From: Saprospiraceae bacterium
GTDB lineage: Bacteria; Bacteroidota; Bacteroidia; Chitinophagales; Saprospiraceae
Length of the DNA: 5,467 bases
Reading direction: 5' to 3'
NCBI GenBank assembly: GCA_014379065.1
Contig: JACMMM010000032.1
Location: 1 to 5,467 of the forward strand
Shown: positions 1-5,467 of the stretch, in pieces
Position numbering within the stretch: position 1 is the stretch's first letter
How the letters are laid out: each line of letters starts with the position of its first letter
Notes under the pieces: model-generated
The model's input: only the letters and a program-made list of their open reading frames with translations
What the model was told of the DNA's origin: nothing
Databases searched by the model: none
Program-made: the position numbers and the translations under genes

Positions 1-1
1 A

Positions 2-36
2 CCCTAAACCCTCAACTCTAAACTCTAAACCCTCAC
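2..36. repeat. Five degenerate telomere-like heptamers (CCCTAAA/CTCTAAA type)
   Basis: Five consecutive 7-base units begin at 2, 9, 16, 23 and 30: CCCTAAA, CCCTCAA, CTCTAAA, CTCTAAA and CCCTCAC. They may continue left of the window. The helicase frame reads straight through them as a Pro/Ser/Lys/Asn-rich stretch (PKPSTLNSKPSP). The likeness to plant telomere repeats is probably superficial. Short heptamer tandem repeats of this kind occur in bacterial genomes, mostly between genes, so a copy inside an open frame is unusual. Confidence 0.8.
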
Positions 37-1997
37 CTGCCCTCCAGCATTGGCATTTCCGCTCCGAATTAGACGAACGAAGACCGCCCGGCGCGCCTTG
101 GTTCGACAATTGCATCGCCGATCAGGTGCGGGTTTTGCTCGAACGCAAGCCCTTGATTTTCAACAAAAAAAGAGACATAACGCGCCTCATCCGACCCGGC
201 GACATCGCTATCCTGTGCCGCAGCAACCGCCAATGCCTGAGCATGGCCGATGCTTTGCACCGTGCCGGACTCAAAGCCGCCATCGCCCGCAACGGCTTGC
301 TGGAAACCCCGGAAGGCAAACTCGCTGTGGCTTGTTTGAAATACCTACTAACGCCTTCTGATTCGCTCGCCGCTGCCGAGATTTTATTCCTCACCGGGAG
401 CATGGATTTGGAGGAGATTGTGGAGCGCAGGTTGCAATATTTGTCTGAAAACGCCGACTCGCCCATTTACGGCGGCGGCTGGGGCGATGCCTCGTTGTTA
501 AACCAACTCCTCTCCTTGCGACCGCGCACTGCCGACCTTTCGGCTTCAGAAATTCTGAATCTGGTATTGGAAGAACTCGATCTGCGCCGCGCTGCGATCC
601 AATTGGGCAATCCTGACCAACGCCTCGACAACCTCGATCGCCTGCGCCGATATGCCTTGGATTATGAATCGGCTTGTCAACGGCTTCACTCGGCGGCCTC
701 ACTTGGCGGTTTCTTGTTGTGGCTCAATCAATTGGCCGACAATGAACTCGATGCCCAAGGCTCTGGTGAAACCGAAGATGCCGTGAAAGTGCTTACCTAC
801 CACCGCTCCAAAGGGCTGGAATACCCGCTCACCATTTGCCATGCGCTTGAACAGAATCTAAAAGAACAGGTGTGGGGACTCAACCTCGTGAGCGAGGTGG
901 AAGAGCCTGATTTGGACAATATTTTGGGCAACCGTTGGCTGCGTTTTTGGGTAAATCCTTATGCTGACCAATTGCGCAACACCCCACTCGAAGAAGCACT
1001 ATTGCAAACCGAAGAATGGGCCCTAGCGAGCCGCACCGCGCTTGAAGAAGAAGCCCGATTGCTCTACGTCGGACTCACGCGGGCACGCGACTACCTTGTG
1101 TTCCCAACCACAGTCAAGGGCACGGGTTGGCTCAACCGCGTGTTTAGCCACGGCGACGAAAGCATCCCGACCCTTGACCCTAATTCGGATGAGACGCCGT
1201 TTTACCATGCGGGAATGCCCATTCCTATTGAAACCGAAATCACCTATAAGCCCAAGGATTTTCCTGTTTACCTGCCCGACGAATCGCCAGTGAATTACCA
1301 TGCCACGCGCCGGGGAAAATCCCCACAGATTCACCTGCCTTTGCTGATTGACACCCAGCACGAAATGCCGCCAGGCGTCCAACCCACACTGGGCGGACCC
1401 ATGGTCTGGGGCAGTTGGCTGGAATTTAAGGGTGAATACGCACCTGCTATTGGCAAGGCCGTTGCCACTTTTTTGATGGCTGACGACCCGATGATTACCC
1501 ATCCAGCACGCTTGGCGAATGCACAAAAACAGTTGCAAATAAGAGGCGTATCAGAGCAAGTTTCGGCGGAGAAGTTGTTGCGGCAATCGGAGGCGTTCCG
1601 GGCTTTTTTGGAGAAAAAATTTCAACCCAAAAAAACACTAACCAAATACCTATTCGAGTGCACGCTCCCCCCTCTCGCGGGAAGGGGGCCAGAGGGGCGG
1701 TCAAGCAGCGAGCAGGGTTTTCAAGCAGCGCCACCCGCCTTCCGTGTTGTTGGCGAGGACGCCAACAACGGCACGGAGAGACGCCTATTAAAACTTGAAG
1801 CAGATTTGTTCCTCGAAACCGAAAACGGGGCCGTGGTCATCGCCTTCGCGCCTTTTGCCGAGGGTATGAAAAAATGGAAGCAGCATGCACAAGGGCTTGC
1901 ACCAGGGTTGGCTTGGTGGCAGCACGCTATGGAGCGGTCGGTATCGTGCTGGGTTGTGTTTCCGATAGAGGGGCAGATGGTGGAGATAAGTCTTTGA
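3..1997 (+). CDS. UvrD/AddA-type ATP-dependent helicase with degenerate nuclease domain (5' partial)
   Basis: C-terminal 664 residues of a RecB/AddA-like superfamily 1A helicase, expected to unwind DNA during double-strand-break repair. Residues count from the codon at bases 3-5. The frame is open to the left edge, so the Walker A half (motifs I-III) lies outside; family members are usually around 1,000 residues or more. The GTG at 126 is not a credible start because helicase-like sequence (PWFDNCIADQV) precedes it. Visible are motif IV (RPGDIAILCRSN, residues 64-75), motif V (VKVLTYHRSKGLEYP, 261-275) and motif VI (EEEARLLYVGLTRARDY, 348-364) with its arginine finger. The C-terminal third resembles the PD-(D/E)XK nuclease of AddA but looks inactive: the histidine of GxxxH is Ala488 and the D-x-K motif reads Ala614-Phe-Ala616, although Glu552 and Asp601 may remain. 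Residues about 555-592 are an insertion made of palindromic DNA. An AddB-like partner could lie upstream but cannot be seen. The helicase call is firm; naming it addA is not. Confidence 0.88.
   Translation, partial: PKPSTLNSKPSPALQHWHFRSELDERRPPGAPWFDNCIADQVRVLLERKPLIFNKKRDITRLIRPGDIAILCRSNRQCLSMADALHRAGLKAAIARNGLLETPEGKLAVACLKYLLTPSDSLAAAEILFLTGSMDLEEIVERRLQYLSENADSPIYGGGWGDASLLNQLLSLRPRTADLSASEILNLVLEELDLRRAAIQLGNPDQRLDNLDRLRRYALDYESACQRLHSAASLGGFLLWLNQLADNELDAQGSGETEDAVKVLTYHRSKGLEYPLTICHALEQNLKEQVWGLNLVSEVEEPDLDNILGNRWLRFWVNPYADQLRNTPLEEALLQTEEWALASRTALEEEARLLYVGLTRARDYLVFPTTVKGTGWLNRVFSHGDESIPTLDPNSDETPFYHAGMPIPIETEITYKPKDFPVYLPDESPVNYHATRRGKSPQIHLPLLIDTQHEMPPGVQPTLGGPMVWGSWLEFKGEYAPAIGKAVATFLMADDPMITHPARLANAQKQLQIRGVSEQVSAEKLLRQSEAFRAFLEKKFQPKKTLTKYLFECTLPPLAGRGPEGRSSSEQGFQAAPPAFRVVGEDANNGTERRLLKLEADLFLETENGAVVIAFAPFAEGMKKWKQHAQGLAPGLAWWQHAMERSVSCWVVFPIEGQMVEISL
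1665..1700. repeat. GC-rich palindromic (REP-like) element inside the helicase gene
   Basis: Arms CCCCTCT (1669-1675) and AGAGGGG (1691-1697) pair exactly around a 15-base loop. The loop contains a GGGGG run (1684-1688) that could pair instead with the leading C run. In the helicase frame it encodes LPPLAGRGPEGR, a composition typical of interspersed REP-like palindromes read as protein. It lies between the likely nuclease positions Glu552 and Asp601. That it is a dispersed repeat is inferred from its form; copy number cannot be seen here. Confidence 0.6.
1701..1730. repeat. 10-bp direct repeat between the two palindromes
   Basis: TCAAGCAGCG occurs at 1701-1710 and again at 1721-1730, 20 bases apart start to start, filling the space between the two palindromic elements. 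The two copies fall in different frames (the spacing of 20 is not a multiple of 3), so they do not encode the same peptide. That points to a DNA-level origin such as slippage or insertion-related duplication. Confidence 0.6.
1741..1777. repeat. Second palindromic element inside the helicase gene
   Basis: Outer arms TCCGTG (1741-1746) and CACGGA (1772-1777) and inner arms TTGTTGGCG (1747-1755) and CGCCAACAA (1760-1768) pair perfectly, leaving a 4-base loop (AGGA, 1756-1759) and a 3-base bulge (1769-1771). This gives a 15-bp stem in the helicase coding sequence, read as FRVVGEDANNGTE. Strong hairpins are uncommon in ordinary coding sequence, and its position beside the REP-like element suggests both came in as mobile or dispersed palindromes. 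Confidence 0.65.
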
Positions 1998-2011
1998 TTT
2001 ACCAAAATATC

Positions 2012-2024
2012 ACCGCTACGCGGT
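2012..2024. terminator. Small hairpin in the convergent gap, possible bidirectional terminator
   Basis: ACCGC (2012-2016) and GCGGT (2020-2024) form a 5-bp stem with a TAC loop between the helicase stop (1995-1997) and the rlmN stop (2026-2028). A TTTT run overlaps the base of the stem on the plus strand, and a partly T-rich stretch (GATATTTT) follows it on the minus strand. The position suits a shared terminator for convergent genes, but the stem is short and the T tracts are imperfect. Confidence 0.35.
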
Positions 2025-2025
2025 T

Positions 2026-3075
2026 TTACTTGTTAGCCAATTGTCCACATGCCGCATCAATGTCTTTGCCCCTGCTGCGGCGCACGGTGACGGTCACGTC
2101 TTCCTTAACTAGATAGGCCGCAAAGGCATTTAACCGATTCTCGTCCGATTTTACAAAAGACAGCCCTTCAATGGGATTGTATTCGATGATGTTCACCCGA
2201 ACGGGGAAGCGGCGGCGGCAGAGTTGCACCAGTTTTGCGGCATCCTCCAGCGAATCGTTGAAGCCATCAAAAGCGATATATTCGTAGGAGATACGGCCTT
2301 TTGTTTTCCAGTAAAAATATTCGAGGCTTTCCATGAGCGCCTCCAGATTGTTCGATTCGTTGATCGGCATAATCTCGTTGCGCTTGCGATCGTCGGCGGC
2401 GTGGAGGCTGAGGGCGAGGTTGCTGCGGTAGCCATCGTCGGCCATTTTGCGGATCATTTTGGCGATGCCAGCCGTACTGACGGTAATACGTCGGGCGCCC
2501 ATGCCCAATCCTTCGGGAGCCGGTGCTGTAATGCGCTCAATGCTTTCCATCGTGCCTGAATAGGTCAACAATGGCTCGCCCATGCCCATGTACACCACGT
2601 TGGTGAGTGGTTTGCCAAAGCTTTCAAGACTTTGGCGGTTCACGCCAACCACTTGATCAAAAATTTCGGCGGCGCTGAGGTTGCGTTTGCGGCCCATTCG
2701 GCCCGTAGCGCAGAACGCGCAGGTGAGGCTACAGCCCACTTGAGTGCTCACACAAACGGTAAAACGGTCATCATCAGGCACGGGAATCAACACACTTTCG
2801 ATGCGGTGTCCATCGTGCGTAAGCCAACGGGATTTAATGGTTCCATCACCGCTATGCTGGGTTTTATCTTCTAGGAGGGCGTGGAATGTGAACTGATCGG
2901 CAAGTTTTGTCCGGAGGGCCTTGGGCACATTGGTCATGGCTTCCCAATCACTTGCGCCTTTGACCCAGAGCCATTCGTACACTTGTTTGGCGCGGAAGCG
3001 CGGCTCACCCCATGAGGTGAAAAGCACTTCGAGATTGGAAAGGGAGATCGAGCGTATGTCTTGCTGCTGGAGCAT
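2026..3075 (-). CDS. rlmN: Dual-specificity RNA methyltransferase RlmN (23S rRNA m2A2503 / tRNA m2A37)
   Basis: Cytoplasmic radical-SAM enzyme that methylates C2 of adenosine 2503 in 23S rRNA and of A37 in some tRNAs, supporting translation accuracy. Counting from the ATG at 3075 it has 349 residues, normal for the family. The N-terminal RNA-binding part carries the family signature FRAKQVYEWLW (residues 27-37). The 4Fe-4S cysteines are C115, C119 and C122 (CSLTCAFC). The two cysteines of the methyl-transfer chemistry are C108 (VCVSTQVGC) and C343 (DIDAACGQLA). MGMGEPLL (163-170) and LSLHA (222-226) are further conserved blocks. All key residues are present. An in-frame TTG at 3153 would add 26 unconserved residues and lies inside a likely promoter element, so the ATG at 3075 is preferred; no Shine-Dalgarno motif is seen, as usual in Bacteroidota. 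It converges on the helicase gene and follows the VWA gene after 195 bp containing a strong hairpin, so it is probably transcribed alone. Confidence 0.97.
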   Translation of the reverse strand: MLQQQDIRSISLSNLEVLFTSWGEPRFRAKQVYEWLWVKGASDWEAMTNVPKALRTKLADQFTFHALLEDKTQHSGDGTIKSRWLTHDGHRIESVLIPVPDDDRFTVCVSTQVGCSLTCAFCATGRMGRKRNLSAAEIFDQVVGVNRQSLESFGKPLTNVVYMGMGEPLLTYSGTMESIERITAPAPEGLGMGARRITVSTAGIAKMIRKMADDGYRSNLALSLHAADDRKRNEIMPINESNNLEALMESLEYFYWKTKGRISYEYIAFDGFNDSLEDAAKLVQLCRRRFPVRVNIIEYNPIEGLSFVKSDENRLNAFAAYLVKEDVTVTVRRSRGKDIDAACGQLANK

Positions 3076-3150
3076 AATTAGGAAAATAGTTTTTTGAGGG
3101 ACTGGCGAAGTGCAACAATTGCAGCAACGGTATCCAGATTTTTGTTGAAG

Positions 3151-3158
3151 CAAATTTA
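3151..3158 (-). promoter_or_regulatory. Candidate -7 promoter element (TAAATTTG) for rlmN
   Basis: The minus strand reads TAAATTTG, an exact match to the Bacteroidota -7 consensus TAnnTTTG, 75 bases upstream of the rlmN ATG. It sits between the large hairpin and the gene, where a promoter would be expected. I see no good TTG-type -33 element at 19-21 bases upstream, so it may be weak or a chance match in an AT-rich stretch. Confidence 0.4.
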
Positions 3159-3184
3159 AGGCAAATCAGGTTCATTTTCCTGTA

Positions 3185-3259
3185 AATGAAATTTTGAAGC
3201 CCTCCCACTTGAAGTTTCCCTTGGGGAAACTTCAAGTGGGAGGGCTTCAAAATTTCATT
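3185..3259. terminator. Perfect 36-bp inverted repeat, probable terminator after the VWA gene
   Basis: Bases 3185-3220 and 3224-3259 are exact reverse complements, separated by a 3-base loop (TTG). The stem combines an AT-rich base (AATGAAATTTT) with a GC-rich block (GCCCTCCC) and a second block at the tip (GAAGTTTCCC). It starts 11 bases after the stop codon of the minus-strand VWA gene and ends upstream of the rlmN promoter candidate, which suits transcription termination. There is no clean T tract, only TTT-containing AT-rich sequence, and a perfect 36-bp stem is much longer than usual for an intrinsic terminator. It may instead be, or derive from, a dispersed palindromic element. The structure is certain; the role is inferred. 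Confidence 0.65.
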
Positions 3260-3270
3260 CCCCTAGCCAC

Positions 3271-5370
3271 TTAATACGCCCCAAAATACCTCCTCAAAAA
3301 CCACTCGCCTGCCAGCAGCAAGGCCAGCAATGCGAAGATCCATTTGAGGTTGATGAGCGGATTGGTTTGGGTGGTTTGGTAAATGACGGGCTTCACCGTT
3401 TCGTTGGCTTTGATTTTTTCAGCCATACTGGCAAGTTGGGTGGAGAACACCGTTTCGCCGCCAAATTTTGCGCTCAACTGGCGCAGCACGGAATGGTTGG
3501 CTGTCGTTTCAAACAGTTCTAGTTCAATCGGTTGTACACTAAATCGCCCTTCGTACACAAGGTTTTGACTGTTGAAATTGACCGTGGCTTTGTAGGTATA
3601 CGGGCCCACTGGCAGGATGCCCGCATTGAGCGTGTAAGCCTTGCCCAGTTTATTGAACGTGTAGGTGAACTCCTTTCCGTCGCGGTTGCGAATGCTCATG
3701 GCCACGTCGGGATCGTTCGTTAGCTCGTAATTGTCGTTGTAGAGTTCCCCACCAAAGGTGACCGGTTCATTTTCGTTGAAGATATTCTTGTCCAAGGTCA
3801 CTCGGAATTTGCGCTTGTCTTCCTTGAGCGAAAGATACTGCACGGTTTTGCCCACCAATTCGTCAAAAATCTCGTGGTTTTGGTGTTGCAAATAGTCGAA
3901 CAAGCGCCAGCGCCAAAGTCCTTCGCCGAGCAAAATGCCCGTTTTAATGCCGTTGGTTTCGCCCACCGCTAGAAGCGGCTGATCGGTGTCTACCTTGCCA
4001 ATGCGCTTGCGGAGCAACACCTGTGCTTGCGGTGTAGCCCCAAAATTGCCAAACGCAGAAGTCATCGGATTGAATTTTGGCAATTCCTCCAACATTTTCG
4101 GGCTGAGCGAAAACGCTGCGAATTGCGGCGATACGCGGCCCTGTACTTCGTCGCTCTGTGAGCCGTCACTTTGGAGGCTCACCAATCCCTGCGCCTTTGA
4201 AAGCGCAGCATAGCCCGTCTGCATTCCGGCGATGAAAAGCCGTGGAATGCGCTTGTTGTTCATAGTGCTAAGCAAGCCTGAAAGATCGTCGGAGGCAGAA
4301 GGTAGGTTGTGCAACACCACAAAATCAAACTTGCCCACGTCCAAACCCGGATCGGTGATGTAGGCCGTGCTAACTTGATAATTCTTGTTTGTTTCAAGCG
4401 TTGTTTTTAGCGCGCTAAGGTCTGGGTGAGGGCTGTTGGCCAAGAGCAGGATTTTCTGGCGGGCATCCAGCACATCTATAAAAATCTCGCGGCGGTTGTT
4501 GCTCGTGCTAGCTTCACCAGGCAAGGCGGCAGCACTAATGATGTAAGAAATCACGCCCGGTTGATCCGCGTCGAGTTGCACTTCTTTGGTGGTGAAATAG
4601 TCATTTCCAGAGATGGTTACAGGGATGCTCTGCAATTGTTTCAGCCCTGAATCGCTTGATTTTGAAACGGTTATTACCGTTTGTTTTCCGGCAAGATTGG
4701 TGGCCGCAAGGTCAATTTGCAGCGTAAACTTGTCACCGAGATAGGCGATTTTGTTGTGGAAAACCCGCTTTACCAATAGGTCTTTCTTTGGAGTTGTATC
4801 GCCCAATGCGACGGTGTACACCGGCGCTGAAAGCGGTGCATCAGAGTAAGCGGGGTTGCTGCCTTCGTTGTAAATACCATCGGAAGCGAGCACGACCGCG
4901 CCCAGATTTTGGCCACCGTATAGGTCGTACACACCACGCAAGAGTTCTGAAAAATTGGTGACTTTATCCGTAAAATTAAAGTCCACGCCCTCCCGCACCT
5001 GATCGCCAAAAGCGAGTTCGTGAACCTCGTAATTTTCTGAAAGGGAATTTTTCAATGTGGCCCAATCTTGTTTGTATTGTTCCAAAGCTTCCCCTTTCAG
5101 GTCGGCGGACACACTTTCCGACTGATCTTGTGCCAGCACCACAATGGGCTTTTTTGTTTCCGTGAAAAAACTCTTCAGCAGTGGCGACAGCAACAAGGCA
5201 CTGAGCAACGTGACGGTGAGCCAACGCATTAGCCCTAGCCAACGGTTGAGTTTCGGGGCTTGATCGCGAAAGGTGGTGTCGCGATAATAAAGCAGAAGCG
5301 CATAGCCAAGCCCCAACAGCGCACAAAAAATCAGAAACCAGGCGGGGTATTGAAAAGAGAGGTCAAGCAT
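3271..5370 (-). CDS. VWA domain membrane protein with inactive glutamine-amidotransferase-like domain
   Basis: A 699-residue inner-membrane protein of unknown role, of a type common in Bacteroidota. Helices lie at about residues 10-29, 47-66 and 674-691. The loop between the first two is basic (R30, R35, K40, R43, R49), placing it in the cytoplasm and the large middle part in the periplasm. That part starts with a VWA domain (about 75-190) whose metal site looks complete: DQSES (D82, S84, S86), T138 and D164 (ASDG). Next come an Ig-like region (about 195-300), a class I glutamine-amidotransferase-like fold (about 305-515, with GEGLWRWR at 482-489) and a second Ig-like region (about 520-612). 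The only cysteine I find is C16 in the first helix, so the amidotransferase-like domain cannot have the usual catalytic nucleophile and is probably structural or ligand-binding. The ATG at 5370 directly follows an in-frame TAA (5371-5373), which rules out a longer form. No Shine-Dalgarno motif is seen. The leader is a tandem repeat. The specific function is unknown; divalent-metal-dependent protein binding is inferred from the VWA site. Confidence 0.85.
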   Translation of the reverse strand: MLDLSFQYPAWFLIFCALLGLGYALLLYYRDTTFRDQAPKLNRWLGLMRWLTVTLLSALLLSPLLKSFFTETKKPIVVLAQDQSESVSADLKGEALEQYKQDWATLKNSLSENYEVHELAFGDQVREGVDFNFTDKVTNFSELLRGVYDLYGGQNLGAVVLASDGIYNEGSNPAYSDAPLSAPVYTVALGDTTPKKDLLVKRVFHNKIAYLGDKFTLQIDLAATNLAGKQTVITVSKSSDSGLKQLQSIPVTISGNDYFTTKEVQLDADQPGVISYIISAAALPGEASTSNNRREIFIDVLDARQKILLLANSPHPDLSALKTTLETNKNYQVSTAYITDPGLDVGKFDFVVLHNLPSASDDLSGLLSTMNNKRIPRLFIAGMQTGYAALSKAQGLVSLQSDGSQSDEVQGRVSPQFAAFSLSPKMLEELPKFNPMTSAFGNFGATPQAQVLLRKRIGKVDTDQPLLAVGETNGIKTGILLGEGLWRWRLFDYLQHQNHEIFDELVGKTVQYLSLKEDKRKFRVTLDKNIFNENEPVTFGGELYNDNYELTNDPDVAMSIRNRDGKEFTYTFNKLGKAYTLNAGILPVGPYTYKATVNFNSQNLVYEGRFSVQPIELELFETTANHSVLRQLSAKFGGETVFSTQLASMAEKIKANETVKPVIYQTTQTNPLINLKWIFALLALLLAGEWFLRRYFGAY

Positions 5371-5374
5371 TTAA

Positions 5375-5439
5375 ATCGTCATTACGTCATTAGTCGTCAT
5401 TGGGGTCATTTATCGTCATTAGTCGTCATTGGGGTCATT
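5375..5439 (-). repeat. Tandem AATGAC repeat array in the leader of the VWA gene
   Basis: On the minus strand AATGAC occurs seven times in 65 bases, usually followed by C or G and 1-3 variable bases. A higher-order unit is visible: bases 5385-5410 and 5414-5439 are identical over 26 bp with a 29-bp period. The array ends a few bases before the ATG at 5370, so it occupies the 5' untranslated or promoter region. Similar short AATGAC-type arrays are familiar between genes in Bacteroidota. Beyond it, 5440-5467 is AT-rich and holds nothing I can assign. Confidence 0.85.
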
Positions 5440-5467
5440 AGGCTATTCATTATTATTTTCATGCTCT

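Noticed and set aside
2..36. A true linear-replicon telomere at the left edge
   Set aside because: Only five degenerate units are present and they sit inside an open helicase frame, which does not suit a chromosome end.
126..128. GTG at 126 as the start of the helicase gene
   Set aside because: The same frame is open to base 3 and encodes helicase-like residues upstream, and a protein starting here would lack the ATP-binding half. The gene is partial at the window edge.
1023..1538. Long minus-strand open frame opposite the helicase gene
   Set aside because: It lies wholly within the helicase coding sequence, shows no recognisable domain and is rich in residues typical of antisense reading.
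3076..3153. TTG start at 3153 that would lengthen RlmN by 26 residues
   Set aside because: The extra residues do not match the family N-terminus, the TTG lies within the candidate -7 element, and the ATG at 3075 gives the expected protein start.
5409..5462. Short minus-strand frame starting with ATG at 5462 and running into the AATGAC array
   Set aside because: About 18 codons, mostly encoded by the tandem repeat, with no start signal and no recognisable product.
5444..5466. Possible C-terminus of an upstream minus-strand gene (EHENNNE then TAG)
   Set aside because: Only seven codons lie in the window, in AT-rich DNA; that is too little to support a gene.

Overview
The window looks like chromosomal DNA from a member of the Bacteroidota, perhaps a Saprospira- or Cytophaga-like lineage (the phylum is fairly secure, the finer placement is a guess). 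The reasons are that no start codon has a Shine-Dalgarno motif, one leader carries a TAnnTTTG-type -7 element, the VWA membrane protein is of a kind common in this phylum, and the DNA holds short tandem repeats and small palindromes of a sort I associate with these genomes. Base composition is near 50% GC.

Layout. (1) Bases 3-1997, plus strand: the C-terminal part of a UvrD/AddA-type (RecB-like) DNA helicase whose start lies left of the window. Helicase motifs IV, V and VI are intact. The C-terminal nuclease-like domain has lost most of its catalytic residues and carries an in-frame insertion of two palindromic DNA elements. The left edge of the reading frame runs through five degenerate telomere-like heptamers. 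(2) Bases 1998-2025: a 28-base convergent gap with a small hairpin. (3) Bases 2026-3075, minus strand: rlmN, a complete radical-SAM methyltransferase for 23S rRNA and tRNA with all its catalytic cysteines. (4) Bases 3076-3270: an intergenic region with a possible rlmN promoter element and a perfect 36-bp inverted repeat with a 3-base loop. (5) Bases 3271-5370, minus strand: a 699-residue three-helix membrane protein with a VWA domain that keeps its metal site, two Ig-like regions and a glutamine-amidotransferase-like domain without a nucleophile. (6) Bases 5371-5467: a leader built of seven AATGAC units with a perfect 26-bp direct repeat.

How the genes relate. The three genes do not form an obvious pathway. 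The helicase serves DNA repair and recombination, RlmN serves translation fidelity, and the VWA protein is an envelope protein of unknown role. The VWA gene and rlmN share a strand, but the large hairpin and a candidate promoter between them suggest separate transcription. I see no clear new multi-gene system. The most interesting signals are the repeats inside coding sequence: the heptamers at the left edge, where exactly the units that would place a stop in frame are altered, and the palindromes inserted in the helicase.
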